Source: CAVYXZ01 sp965223835
GTDB lineage: Bacteria > Chloroflexota > Anaerolineae > Aggregatilineales > Phototrophicaceae
NCBI GenBank assembly: GCA_965223835.1
Contig: CBDCXQ010000001.1
Location: forward strand, 4,774,001 to 4,838,000
Reading direction: 5' to 3'
Length of the DNA stretch: 64,000 bases
Shown: in pieces, positions 8,947 to 17,174 of the stretch
Numbering within the stretch: position 1 is the first letter of the stretch
How the letters are laid out: the number at the start of each line of letters is the position of its first letter
The notes under the pieces: generated by a model
Told to the model about the DNA's origin: nothing
Databases searched by the model: none
The model's input: the letters and a program-made list of their open reading frames with translations, nothing else
Position numbers and translations under genes: made by a program

Positions 8947-9698
8947 CTGTAGGCCTCGGTGCGGCGCATACTGGGCGTCAGGCTGTGATAGCGGAACATA
9001 ATCTGCCAGGTGCGCAGGGCGGCTTCGCTGGCGACATGCATCCCCATCTTCGAATCACCATGCAGGCGATCCGGGAAGTAGATGGGCACTTCCACAATCT
9101 TGAAGCCCAGCCGGTGGGTAATATAGGTTAGTTCAACCTGGAAGACGTAGCCATTCGAGCGCACCCGGTCCAGGTCCAAACCAATAATTGTATTCCGTTT
9201 CCACAGTCGGAAGCCGCCGGTGGAGTCATTCGATGGGATATGGAGCAGCGTGCGAACATAAATGCGATTGGCGAAATAGCTCAACCCTTTACGAACAATG
9301 CTCCACGATTCATCGACACCACCGCCTTTGACATAGCGCGAACCGATCACCATGTCCGCATCGGTTGCCGCCGCAATCAAAGCTGGAATATAGCAGGGTT
9401 GATGCGAAAAGTCACAATCCATCTGGATGATATAGTCCGCATCCAGTTCCAGCGCCCGCTTAAACCCATCAATGTAAGCCATGCCCAGACCCTGCTTGGC
9501 CGCCCGGTGCAAAACGTTCACATAATCCGGGTTGGCAGCAGCCAGTTCATCGGCGATGCGACCCGTTCCATCGGGCGAATTATCATCCACCACCAGCACG
9601 TGCAGGTCTTCATGAGGCAGCGCCAGCAATTCATCGACCATCAACGGCAGATTTTCCGCTTCATTGTAGGTGGGTAAAACAACGATGACTTTGGGCAT
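8943..9698 (-). CDS. Polyprenol-phosphate mannosyltransferase, GT2 family (DPM1-like)
   Basis: The protein is 251 aa from ATG 9698, which begins MPKVIVVLPTYNEAENL; an upstream ATG would add 8 residues. It shows the GT2/DPM1 hallmarks: VVDDNSPDGTG (nucleotide-binding), QMDCDFSHQP (DxD-like metal site), VIGSRYVKGG and FPDRLHGDSKM near the C-terminus. There is no membrane segment at the C-terminus, as in short Dpm1-type enzymes. Expected reaction is transfer of a hexose, usually mannose, from a nucleotide sugar to polyprenyl phosphate at the inner membrane face. Such a lipid donor would feed the PMT-type glycosyltransferases encoded at 26-31 kb; that link is inferred. Confidence 0.9.
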   Translation of the reverse strand: MPKVIVVLPTYNEAENLPLMVDELLALPHEDLHVLVVDDNSPDGTGRIADELAAANPDYVNVLHRAAKQGLGMAYIDGFKRALELDADYIIQMDCDFSHQPCYIPALIAAATDADMVIGSRYVKGGGVDESWSIVRKGLSYFANRIYVRTLLHIPSNDSTGGFRLWKRNTIIGLDLDRVRSNGYVFQVELTYITHRLGFKIVEVPIYFPDRLHGDSKMGMHVASEAALRTWQIMFRYHSLTPSMRRTEAYS

Positions 9699-9906
9699 GA
9701 TATGACTTTCCGATAATGACATGATTGCGATCTATAACATTAGCTTAATACTACTTTTAGCAAAATAAACCAAAGATTTGCTGAAAAACTGTCAATTAAG
9801 CCCGGATCGCATGATAACGAAATCTAGAAACCAGCGGTATACCTTTAAACACTATACAATCAGTATTTGTAATGCTGACAAAACATTATACCGACTGGAA
9901 AGCCAG

Positions 9907-10374
9907 ATGACCATTGATCTTTTGACCGCCCAAACGCGGCGCGACCAACTGCGGCAAGCGGGCCAGACGCTGGTCTTTACCAACGGGCACTTCGACCTGC
10001 TGCATATCGGCCATCTCGATTACCTGGAAAAGGCACGGGCGCTGGGTGACGCACTTTTTGTCGGTCTTAATGGGGATGCCAGCACCCGTCAGTTGAAAGG
10101 TGCTGGTCGGCCCATCGTACCAGCCACCGAACGCGCTCGTTTACTGACCGCGTTAACGCCGGTTACGGCGGTCATCATTTTTGAGGAGATCACAGCTCAC
10201 GAACTCCTCACAGCCCTGCAACCGGATATATATGTTAAAGGCGGTGATTATGCTCATAAGCCCCTGCCAGAACGCGCCCTGGTTGAGGCATACGGCGGTC
10301 AAGTTGCGTTGATTGATTATCTCGAAGGTCACAGCACGACCCGCATAATCGAACGCATTAAGCAGTTGCCATGA
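9907..10374 (+). CDS. RfaE2-type sugar-phosphate nucleotidyltransferase
   Basis: The protein is 155 aa from ATG 9907 (GGAAAG a few bases upstream); the frame extends upstream without family similarity. The cytidylyltransferase-superfamily motifs are clear: FTNGHFDLLHIGH (HxGH), GLNGDAST, and VKGGDYAHKPLPE near the C-terminus, as in the adenylyltransferase half of HldE (D-glycero-beta-D-manno-heptose 1-phosphate adenylyltransferase). It is a stand-alone domain without the kinase half. It probably activates a sugar-1-phosphate for envelope glycan synthesis, consistent with the GT2 gene next door. Confidence 0.88.
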   Translation: MTIDLLTAQTRRDQLRQAGQTLVFTNGHFDLLHIGHLDYLEKARALGDALFVGLNGDASTRQLKGAGRPIVPATERARLLTALTPVTAVIIFEEITAHELLTALQPDIYVKGGDYAHKPLPERALVEAYGGQVALIDYLEGHSTTRIIERIKQLP

Positions 10375-10471
10375 AACCAGCAGGTCCTATAAATCGCCTT
10401 CTTAGCAAAAGCCTATGATATTTGATGATGAACCTATTCAAAGCTAAACAAACGCTTCGAGCAAACAACGT

Positions 10472-10486
10472 TATAATGAGTATAAT
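10472..10486 (+). promoter_or_regulatory. Two overlapping -10-like boxes upstream of the FHA-REC-FHA gene
   Basis: TATAAT occurs at 10472-10477 and again at 10481-10486 in the 230-bp gap before the FHA gene. No convincing -35 element sits at the right distance for either, so this is a weak call. Nothing else recognisable was seen in 10375-10604. Confidence 0.3.
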
Positions 10487-10604
10487 TGGCGTAATTTTAG
10501 AAATGCTGATGTTGATCACAAACATAAGATCATCGCTGCATACCGGCAATACATAGCAAGAACATGCCATTCACAAACATCTGGTATGACTTGGTGGGGA
10601 CTTT

Positions 10605-11822
10605 ATGAACGAAATTGAAATTGCACCCTGGGTCGTCGAATTTCGCGTTGAAGGCATGGCGGAATCGTTGAAAGTTCAGGTTGCGGAGCCAATCACGGTG
10701 GGCCGCGCCGACAGTACTGGCACCTATACGCCGGATATTGACCTGGGACCTTATGGCGGTGAGAACGAAGGCGTCTCACGGCGGCATCTCATCTTTCATG
10801 CCGATCAAGAGGGCCTGTTCGTGACCGACATGCAGAGCGGCAACGGCACATTGCTCAATGGAATGCGCCTCGAACCGGAAAAACCGTATCTGCTGAAATA
10901 CGAAGATGAACTCCAGTTGGGCCACATGATTCTGTCGGTAAAGGTGATCGTCTCGCCCAACCAGGGTAGTGTCTCACAGAAACAGCAGGACATCGAACTG
11001 GGCACCGCCGCTCAGCAGGGTAATGGAGAACCGTTGCTCATCGTCGAGGATGATGCCGAAGTCGCGAATGTGCTGGCGCTAATCCTGGCGCGAGCCGGGT
11101 ACAAAACGCATGTTGCCCATGATGTAATCGGGGCGATTCGCATTTTCAATCAGAAACGACCCGCCGCCGTCATCCTGGACTTGATGCTGCCCGACATGAA
11201 TGGCCTGGAATTTTGCCGGTATGTGCGGCGCGATGTCGAACGCAATAATACGCCGGTGGTGGTGGTCAGTGCCGTAAAATCGAAAGAAAACGTGGCCCGG
11301 TCACTGGATGCCGGGGCGGATATGTTCCTGGGGAAACCCGTCAGCGCCCAGGAATTGCAAACCGTCGTGACCTCGATTATCCACCAGCGACAGAGTGGGG
11401 TAGATTCGCTGCTCACCAAACACCTGCCCGGCACCGCGCCACTCCAATCGATGTCGCCGGAATCCCGCCATGACGCAGTGGTGATCTTTGTCGCCGGTTA
11501 TGGGGATGCACCCATTACCATGACCGTGAAAGACCCGGTGTCTTTTGGGCGGACCACAACAGCGGTAGGACGCACCCACATTGACCTCAGTCGCTACCAC
11601 GCCATCGAGAACGGCGTGTCGCGGGTCCATGCCTACTTACATCGTAAGGATGGTCGCTTCTTTATTGAAGATAACGATAGTGTAAATGGCACCTTTCTCA
11701 ACGGGAATGCGCTGCATCCCAATGAAATGATCCCTGTCGATAACGCGGACGAGATTCGCTTTGGGCAATTGCGCACCTACATCTACTTCTTGACCGATAA
11801 AGAAGCGAACGGCAATCATTAG
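10605..11822 (+). CDS. FHA-REC-FHA three-domain signalling protein
   Basis: The protein is 405 aa. FHA domain 1 occupies about residues 25-115 (VGRADSTG, SRRHLIFH, GNGTLLNG). A response-regulator receiver domain follows at about 140-262 (LLIVEDDAEVA, phosphoacceptor Asp in ILDLMLPDMNG, VVVVSAVKS, FLGKPVS). FHA domain 2 lies at about 305-400 (FGRTTTAVGR, SRVHAYLH, NGTFLNGN). Receivers take phosphate from a histidine kinase, whereas FHA domains bind phosphothreonine on Ser/Thr-kinase substrates, so this protein could join the two systems. There is no DNA-binding or catalytic output. GGGGA precedes the ATG. No kinase gene is adjacent. Confidence 0.92.
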   Translation: MNEIEIAPWVVEFRVEGMAESLKVQVAEPITVGRADSTGTYTPDIDLGPYGGENEGVSRRHLIFHADQEGLFVTDMQSGNGTLLNGMRLEPEKPYLLKYEDELQLGHMILSVKVIVSPNQGSVSQKQQDIELGTAAQQGNGEPLLIVEDDAEVANVLALILARAGYKTHVAHDVIGAIRIFNQKRPAAVILDLMLPDMNGLEFCRYVRRDVERNNTPVVVVSAVKSKENVARSLDAGADMFLGKPVSAQELQTVVTSIIHQRQSGVDSLLTKHLPGTAPLQSMSPESRHDAVVIFVAGYGDAPITMTVKDPVSFGRTTTAVGRTHIDLSRYHAIENGVSRVHAYLHRKDGRFFIEDNDSVNGTFLNGNALHPNEMIPVDNADEIRFGQLRTYIYFLTDKEANGNH

Positions 11823-11829
11823 CGGAATC

Positions 11830-11862
11830 AAAAAAAACGGCCCACCCCGAAGGATGAGCCGT
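11830..11862 (-). terminator. Rho-independent terminator of the phage-tail-like operon
   Basis: Read on the minus strand, a GC stem (ACGGC pairing with GCCGT, loop including CCTTCGGGG) is followed directly by eight T. It lies just after the last minus-strand tail-like gene and 8 bp past the stop of the convergent FHA gene. Confidence 0.6.
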
Positions 11863-11903
11863 GTGCCGGGTTAATAACTCACCTTACGCAGGTCGAGGCC
11901 AGG

Positions 11904-11928
11904 CAGTGGGTTTAAACCCGCTGTTTTT
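11904..11928 (+). terminator. Likely terminator of the FHA-REC-FHA gene
   Basis: CAGTGGG and CCCGCTG pair (one G-T wobble) around TTTAAA, followed by TTTTT on the plus strand. It lies 80 bp downstream of the FHA-REC-FHA stop codon, inside the gap before the convergent tail-like operon. Confidence 0.5.
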
Positions 11929-11969
11929 CCGCTCAAGGTGCGTAACATCAGTTAATAAGTCACTGCGTG

Positions 11970-12350
11970 TTAGGCCTGACGCAGGCTGGCGATCTCCTGT
12001 TCGAGCCAGGCGATTTTGCGGGCTAGCACCTGCAACAATGCACTCTCCCCAACATAATCCGCCGGGTCCAGTTCACTCCCTTGAAAATCGCGCCGAGCAG
12101 CCAGCAATTTTTGTTGTCGATCCTGCCGGGCCAGCTGATCGGCTGTCAATTGTTGGGGATCATGGGTTGCCATGAGCACATCCAGGTCGGTAAAGTCGCT
12201 GAGGGTGTTGCTGAGAAACACGGTTACATTGAAGCCAGTGGCGGTCTGCTGGTCGGCAAAGCCGCCATACACGACTCCCAGTAGCGCGATCAACTGTGCA
12301 TTGAGCGCTTCGCGATTCAGGCCGCTGAGCGTATAGTGTCGCCGAATCAT
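11970..12350 (-). CDS. Small hypothetical protein at the end of the phage-tail-like operon
   Basis: The protein is 126 aa and I do not recognise a family. The C-terminus is helical and charged, with a heptad-like end (VLARKIAWLEQEIASL) suggesting a short coiled coil. Its ATG overlaps the TGA of the preceding tail-like gene (ATGA), so it is translationally coupled to it and likely belongs to the same structural module. A strong minus-strand terminator follows at 11830-11862. Confidence 0.65.
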   Translation of the reverse strand: MIRRHYTLSGLNREALNAQLIALLGVVYGGFADQQTATGFNVTVFLSNTLSDFTDLDVLMATHDPQQLTADQLARQDRQQKLLAARRDFQGSELDPADYVGESALLQVLARKIAWLEQEIASLRQA

Positions 12351-12862
12351 AATTCAATTGCCTCGAAAATTACTGGATTCTGAGCGGTTGCGCTAAACAG
12401 CGTCACGGTATCACTGGTTGATGTTCGCCATTGGGGACGCAAGATATAGGTCCCGGCAGCCAGGCTCGTTAGCAAAATGCTGATGGACACCACATGGCGC
12501 TCACCGGGATCGGTGACGAGCGTTGCCAGGCCCTGGGTGTAGGCACTCCCCACCCGGGTACCATCGAGTGTGATGTCAAAGTAACTTTCATGGGCTGTGC
12601 CATTGGTCCAGCCTATCGCCTGAAAGTGTACCTGCACGGGTCCGCCATGCGTCACCAGCGTAATTGACAGATTGGTCGTGTCAATATCCTGGAACGTGGT
12701 GACGTTGGTGATGCTGTAATTGCCACCGTTATCGCGCACAATCCGTTGGTGATTGGGGCTGAGCAGGTAGCTCAGATTGTCCCGTACCTGCTCGTTCAGA
12801 TCGTCGTTGGTGACGAGCTGGTCGACCTGCCAGGTAGCGGGTGCCGTCCATACTGCGGGCAT
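12347..12862 (-). CDS. Phage-like tail or minor structural protein
   Basis: The protein is 171 aa. The N-terminus (PAVWTAPATWQVDQLVTNDDLNEQVRDNL) follows the W-x-x-x-x-x-V-T-x-x-D-L-N-x-x-V-R-D-N-L pattern common in phage minor structural or tail-fibre proteins. The rest is beta-rich. AGGAGG precedes the ATG. It lies 107 bp after the 510-aa tail-like gene and overlaps the next gene by 4 bp. Exact virion position is unknown. Confidence 0.65.
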   Translation of the reverse strand: MPAVWTAPATWQVDQLVTNDDLNEQVRDNLSYLLSPNHQRIVRDNGGNYSITNVTTFQDIDTTNLSITLVTHGGPVQVHFQAIGWTNGTAHESYFDITLDGTRVGSAYTQGLATLVTDPGERHVVSISILLTSLAAGTYILRPQWRTSTSDTVTLFSATAQNPVIFEAIEL

Positions 12863-12915
12863 GATTGTTTCCTCCTTATGTTGTTAGGTGAATGCCTGTG
12901 ATTGAAACGATTGGA

Positions 12916-12931
12916 GCGACACAGATGTCGC
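12916..12931. repeat. Small hairpin in the gap of the tail-like operon
   Basis: GCGACA-CAGA-TGTCGC forms a perfect 6-bp stem in the 107-bp gap between two tail-like genes. It lacks a T run. It may be an RNA processing site or a REP-type repeat. Confidence 0.4.
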
Positions 12932-12969
12932 ACCCTACAATTACTGCTACGTTGGTTATATGAGCAACA

Positions 12970-14502
12970 TCAATACGCCAGCACAGTATCCTGATTGAGG
13001 CGGTGGGTGCCCAACTGCCAGAAGTTGTTGGCGTTGGCGCTTTCCAGCGTCCAGGTCACTTGATGGCGATAACCGCCCAGATCGACGGTATGTTCTTCGG
13101 CGATGATGAAATAGTCAGCATTGTGACCGGTCTGCGCGTCAGCTATGGTAATGCGGTCAAACAAGGTTTGCGTGAGCAGTTCGGTACTATGTTGCTGATT
13201 GGTGAGGGTGATTGTCTGCACCTGACCACGGGGTTGTTTGCGCCGCGAAAGCTCATACCGGGCTACCGAATCAGCTTGATCGGCGGCGTTCAAGAGGGCG
13301 AGATCGAGTAACAAGGTCGCCGAGTTATAGAAAGTCAGGCTGCCATAACTAATCTGGTTGATAAACAACGGGTCACCGCTGTAGACTGGCGTCCCCCGCA
13401 ACCGCGCCCCGGCCTCCAGATAAACATCGTCCCGGTGTCGATTCCGCATTTCCAGCAACACCGCGCTGAAATCGACCTGGCGCATAAACACATCAACCTG
13501 ATCCGTTAAATCGCTACCGGAACCGTCTGGCTGACTGTTGAAGCACAAATCGTCGCCGAGAATAGGCGGAATGATCGTTAAAGCGCCCATCGGTTCGTCG
13601 AGGTCATCCCGAAATCGAGCAATCACCTGGCCTTCTTCGCCGAAACGGAGTCGCAGCGGCGCTTCCAGCTCCCAGAGGATTGACCCAGCGGTTCCCAGAT
13701 GACGGGGTTGAAAGCGCACCTGTACCTGACTGACCACCCCCGCCCCATACACATAGGTCAAATCAACCATGTTGTCGGTGAAGGTAGCAGTTGAAGTTGT
13801 TGCCAGCAGCAGCGCGTGCCGGTCCAGGAATACCGCTTCCCCACTAGCATTCATGTAGAAGCGCCCGCGTTCGGCCTCAACGACCTGACGCAATGCTGCA
13901 ATCGCCGGGATGCCCTCCGCCCAGCGATCACCGACATAGGCCAGTGTCGTTTGCCCACTGGCAAGATCGCGCCCAATATTGGCAATGGGCAGCCGCGTAT
14001 TCGTTCCCAACTCGCTATGATCGACTCGCCCTAACACCCAGTAGCCTTTGAGTTGGGTGCGCCGAAACGGTACTTGATCGAGCACCAGGCCGATGATCGT
14101 ATCTGCCGTCACATTGACCTGGGGTGGCAAGCGCACGGGGTACTGCTGCATCTGTTCCAGGGCATCAACGGCATAGATCACGGCATGGCGTTGACTCTGA
14201 TTGCCCGGTTGCGGTTCAACGCGCTGAATGTGCCCGGTGAAATGAGTGCGGGTAGTCACGCCATCATTGCTCTGAATGCGCACGACCTGCCCCGGTTCCA
14301 GTGCATTGACCTCCGGCGAGAAGGTTTGATCGACATTGCGCACCGTGATCGTGGCAGTTCCCGGTTCCGCCACGCTGTTATGGGGTGCAGCCAGACCGCG
14401 ACGCCAGTGAAGCGACAAAACCGCTGCGGTGATGTCTTCGCCGCTGTCGGCAAAATCGCCGTCATCATCCCGGTCAATGGCAATTGTATAGGTGATGGGC
14501 AT
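12970..14502 (-). CDS. Phage-tail-like structural protein (hub/tail-associated candidate)
   Basis: The protein is 510 aa. The N-terminus is rich in Asp/Gly (IAIDRDDDGDFADSGEDIT), followed by a beta-rich segment with VQLRNxD- and VxIQSND-like strands (GTATITVRNVDQTFSPE, GQVVRIQSNDGV), a layout seen in tail hub or tail-associated proteins of siphophages. A central helical segment ends RFYMNASGEAVFLDRH. It starts 2 bp after the stop of the 153-aa gene upstream, so the two form an operon. No catalytic motif is visible. Assignment rests on layout and operon context rather than on a sequence match. Confidence 0.55.
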   Translation of the reverse strand: MPITYTIAIDRDDDGDFADSGEDITAAVLSLHWRRGLAAPHNSVAEPGTATITVRNVDQTFSPEVNALEPGQVVRIQSNDGVTTRTHFTGHIQRVEPQPGNQSQRHAVIYAVDALEQMQQYPVRLPPQVNVTADTIIGLVLDQVPFRRTQLKGYWVLGRVDHSELGTNTRLPIANIGRDLASGQTTLAYVGDRWAEGIPAIAALRQVVEAERGRFYMNASGEAVFLDRHALLLATTSTATFTDNMVDLTYVYGAGVVSQVQVRFQPRHLGTAGSILWELEAPLRLRFGEEGQVIARFRDDLDEPMGALTIIPPILGDDLCFNSQPDGSGSDLTDQVDVFMRQVDFSAVLLEMRNRHRDDVYLEAGARLRGTPVYSGDPLFINQISYGSLTFYNSATLLLDLALLNAADQADSVARYELSRRKQPRGQVQTITLTNQQHSTELLTQTLFDRITIADAQTGHNADYFIIAEEHTVDLGGYRHQVTWTLESANANNFWQLGTHRLNQDTVLAY

Positions 14503-14504
14503 GA

Positions 14505-14966
14505 TTACACCGCCAGCACCCAGGTATGATGAAACGCACAGCCATGATAGGCCACCGTACCCCAGGTAAATGTACCGGGTTCAACCCGCACTTGCGCCGG
14601 TTCCAGCAAGTTGTCATCCAGCGTGACATCAGCACTCAAGGCCATTATATAGTCGTCAATCAGGTCGATCAGTAGCGGCAGATGGGTACGCATTCCCGCC
14701 CCGGCGGCCACCGGCGCAACCAATAGCAGATGGTTGATGGTGTAGGTTACGGTGTGGGCACCCGCACTGAACGCTAATGCCGTAAACCCGCTGCCATGAG
14801 GCTGAACCAGGTCATCATCAGTCATGTCGACTGGCAACACGAGCAATGCCGGTAACTGGGCGCGGCTGAGCGTATCGGGCATATCGCCGACATCGTAATT
14901 TGCCGTCACGCCGGTCACAGACAAAGCGGCCAGTTCAGTGAGGGCTGTGCGTAATTGGGTCATCAT
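14505..14966 (-). CDS. Phage-like minor structural protein, first gene of the tail-like operon
   Basis: The protein is 153 aa, an alpha/beta protein with the feel of a tail-completion or head-closure protein: an N-terminal helix (RTALTELAAL), a mid-protein Thr/Val-rich sheet (AHTVTYTINHLLLVAP), and a helix followed by WGTVAYHGCAF. GGAGGA lies directly before two consecutive ATG codons, making 14963 the better start by spacing. It opens a four-gene minus-strand operon. Immediately upstream, on the other strand, is the inverted-repeat control region of the TetR operon. Confidence 0.5.
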   Translation of the reverse strand: MMTQLRTALTELAALSVTGVTANYDVGDMPDTLSRAQLPALLVLPVDMTDDDLVQPHGSGFTALAFSAGAHTVTYTINHLLLVAPVAAGAGMRTHLPLLIDLIDDYIMALSADVTLDDNLLEPAQVRVEPGTFTWGTVAYHGCAFHHTWVLAV

Positions 14967-14999
14967 TCCTCCATATTACAACTTTCAAACTTGACTTTT

Positions 15000-15052
15000 C
15001 CCTGAAAACTAATAGTATTATCTTTAAAGACTAACATTATTAGTTTTCAGGG
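15000..15052. promoter_or_regulatory. Perfect 15-bp inverted repeat, candidate TetR operator or SD-sequestering hairpin
   Basis: CCCTGAAAACTAATA at 15000-15014 is repeated as its exact reverse complement at 15038-15052, with a 23-nt AT-rich spacer that holds another ACTAAC half-site. The right arm includes the AGGGG that serves as ribosome site for the DUF4260-like ORF at 15061. It lies between that operon, which encodes a TetR regulator, and the divergent tail-like operon. The simplest reading is autoregulation by the TetR protein; an RNA hairpin hiding the ribosome site is the alternative. Confidence 0.6.
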
Positions 15053-15060
15053 GTTTTCCC

Positions 15061-15282
15061 ATGCAACAGATGCTGCAAACAGCACCAAATGAAAAGCAGC
15101 AGGCCCTGTCCCTACCACGCATCATGCTGCATCTCGAAGGGCTGGTGCTGCTGGCGGCAACGGTCATCATCTATATTCACGTCAGCGGTAACTGGCTGAC
15201 GCACATCAGTATGGATCGTGCTGTTGGCTATGGGATGAAATACGCGACTGATTTCAAAGATACGCACATGAGCCACGTGTAA
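15061..15282 (+). CDS. Internally shortened DUF4260-family membrane protein
   Basis: The ORF encodes 73 aa. Residues about 21-45 (IMLHLEGLVLLAATVIIY) match the first helix of DUF4260 proteins. The C-terminus (HISMDRAVGYGMKYATDF, then KDTH) matches the family's conserved C-terminal end. About 45 residues that normally lie between, carrying further membrane helices, are missing, and the junction (SGNW then LTHIS) is in frame. The stop overlaps the ATG of the TetR gene (TAATG). It may be a degenerate gene kept for coupling, or a functional minimal form. Confidence 0.7.
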   Translation: MQQMLQTAPNEKQQALSLPRIMLHLEGLVLLAATVIIYIHVSGNWLTHISMDRAVGYGMKYATDFKDTHMSHV

Positions 15283-15869
15283 TGCCCTATCCCGCCAAGA
15301 TCAGCCGCGACACCATTATTGCTCAGGCGCGGGCGATGATTGAGGCCGACGGCGTTGACAAACTCTCAGTCAATGCGCTGGCGACCGCTCTGGGTGTAAA
15401 GACGCCTTCACTGTATCGCCACTTCCCGGAACCCCATCCCGAAGACAATAAGCTGGGGTTAAAAACGCTCATCTTACAAGCAATTAATCAGGACACCGAG
15501 ACACGCATGTATGCTGAACTTTACGCCATGTTTGAGACACCCGCTTCAGATGAGGACCGTATCGTGGCAATTGCTCACGCCTACCGCAATTTTGGAAGGA
15601 ACAATCCCGTGACCTATGGCTTGCTGTACACCAACACCATCAATGAACTGCGCACCGATCAAGATGAGGCGGTACAGCGCGTCCTGCGCCTGCAAAATCT
15701 TATCGGTCAAATCAGTGGTGAGGAAGATTCGCTCCCGGCCATCAGGGGAATGTGGGCACTGACACACGGTTTTGTCATGCTGGAACTGGCGGGACAGTTT
15801 CGGCGCAGCGGCGATCTGACTGAAGCGTTCGAGAAAGCCATCCGAGCCTATATCAACGGCTGGGAATAG
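15282..15869 (+). CDS. TetR/AcrR-family transcriptional regulator
   Basis: The protein is 195 aa. The N-terminal HTH is typical: DTIIAQARAMIEADG, LSVNALATALGVKTPSLYRHF. The C-terminal domain (MFETPASDEDRIVAIAHAYRNFG, MWALTHGFVMLELAG) matches the WHG-type ligand-binding domain found in many TetR regulators. Its start codon overlaps the stop of the DUF4260-like ORF, and an alpha/beta hydrolase and a DUF2568 gene follow, so it probably represses its own operon through the inverted repeat at 15000-15052. The inducer is unknown. Confidence 0.92.
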   Translation: MPYPAKISRDTIIAQARAMIEADGVDKLSVNALATALGVKTPSLYRHFPEPHPEDNKLGLKTLILQAINQDTETRMYAELYAMFETPASDEDRIVAIAHAYRNFGRNNPVTYGLLYTNTINELRTDQDEAVQRVLRLQNLIGQISGEEDSLPAIRGMWALTHGFVMLELAGQFRRSGDLTEAFEKAIRAYINGWE

Positions 15870-15925
15870 CGATTAACATCTTTTAGCGGCAGCCAATTTA
15901 GGCAGAAATTAGGAGGAGAACGATC

Positions 15926-16729
15926 ATGCAAACCCAATTCTTTGAACGACCAGCGGGTAAACTGGCCTATACGGATTATGGTGGCGCTGGTGAACTGGTC
16001 ATCATGCTGCCGGGTATGGGTGCATTGCGGAGTGAATATCGCTTTCTGGCCCCGGCTGTCCGCGACGCTGGCTTCCATGTTGTGACCGTTGACCTGCGTG
16101 GACAGGGCGAATCCAGCGCTTTCTGGCCGGATTACGAATTACCATCGTCCGGCAGAGATCTGCTGGCGCTGATTAATTATTTTGATGAAGGCTCAGCCCA
16201 CGTTGTTGGAACATCCTTTTCGCCCGGCGCCGCTGTCTGGGCCGCTGCTGAGCGCCCTGAGCAGATTCGCTCACTGGTATTGATCGGCGCGTTTGTGCGC
16301 GATCCGCAGGTAACCTTCGTCCAAAAGCTGATGATGGCCGCGCTGCTCGGTGGACCGTGGAAATACGCAGGCTGGCGCATGTATTACAAGATGATGTATC
16401 CATCTCAGCAACCAGCAGACTTCGACGACTATCTTGACCGATTAATGGCCTCACTACGCGAACCGGGTAAATCTGCCGCCTTTCAACAACTCGCCGCAGC
16501 CACCAAAATTGAATCCGAACAACGCTTGCCACAGGTCAAAGCACCAGCGCTGGTCGTGATGGGAACCAAAGACCCTGACTGGCCGGATTCGGTGGCAGAA
16601 GCACAATGGATTGGTGAACAACTGGGCACCAAACCCGTTTTGATCGACGGTGCCGGGCATTATCCACAGACTGAAATGCCGGACATCACCAACCCGCAAA
16701 TTATCGAATTTTTGCAACAGGTCAAATAA
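15926..16729 (+). CDS. Alpha/beta hydrolase
   Basis: The protein is 267 aa with the alpha/beta-hydrolase fold: oxyanion region LPGMGALRSEY, VTVDLRGQGESS, the nucleophile elbow VVGTSFSPGAA, the acid strand VVMGTKDPDWPD and the catalytic histidine in GAGHYPQTE. The elbow reads G-T-S-F-S instead of the usual G-x-S-x-G, a substitution tolerated in some subfamilies. A strong GGAGGAG precedes the ATG. It is the third gene of the TetR-linked operon; the substrate may be the inducing compound, which is inference. Confidence 0.9.
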   Translation: MQTQFFERPAGKLAYTDYGGAGELVIMLPGMGALRSEYRFLAPAVRDAGFHVVTVDLRGQGESSAFWPDYELPSSGRDLLALINYFDEGSAHVVGTSFSPGAAVWAAAERPEQIRSLVLIGAFVRDPQVTFVQKLMMAALLGGPWKYAGWRMYYKMMYPSQQPADFDDYLDRLMASLREPGKSAAFQQLAAATKIESEQRLPQVKAPALVVMGTKDPDWPDSVAEAQWIGEQLGTKPVLIDGAGHYPQTEMPDITNPQIIEFLQQVK

Positions 16730-16739
16730 GGAGGCTGTT

Positions 16740-17108
16740 ATGGGTTCCAATCCTATTAACCTCGGCCTGCGTTTTCTGCTGGAAGTGCTGGCGTTGTTAG
16801 CACTCGGTTACTGGGGATCACAGCAAGGTACTGGCATCATCAGTATTGTGCTGGCGATTGGTATACCTGTGATCGCCGCCATCGTGTGGGGGACGTTCGC
16901 GGTACCGAACGACCCCAGCCGTTCCGGGAAGGCACCGGTTGTCGTGCCTGGAATAGTCCGACTGATAATCGAATTGGCGCTTTTTGCCAGCGCAACCGTC
17001 GCTTTGTTTGCTCTCGGACTCAACCTGCCAGCCATCATTTTTGCCGCTGTCGTCGTTATTCACTATGTCATCTCATATGATCGCATCATCTGGCTGTTCC
17101 AGCAATAA
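16740..17108 (+). CDS. DUF2568 (YrdB-like) small membrane protein
   Basis: The protein is 122 aa with four hydrophobic helices; the N-terminus LGLRFLLEVLALLALGYWG and the centre WGTFAVPNDPSRS match the DUF2568 pattern. AAGGAGG sits 7 nt before the ATG and the gene starts 10 bp after the hydrolase stop, so it is the last gene of the TetR operon. An inner-membrane location is expected. Molecular function is unknown for the family. Confidence 0.85.
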   Translation: MGSNPINLGLRFLLEVLALLALGYWGSQQGTGIISIVLAIGIPVIAAIVWGTFAVPNDPSRSGKAPVVVPGIVRLIIELALFASATVALFALGLNLPAIIFAAVVVIHYVISYDRIIWLFQQ

Positions 17109-17174
17109 GATTGCAGTCCAGGCTTAAGCTGCGATCTCCATGTTGCGTTAAACTAAAGCAAAAGGAGGTCGCAT

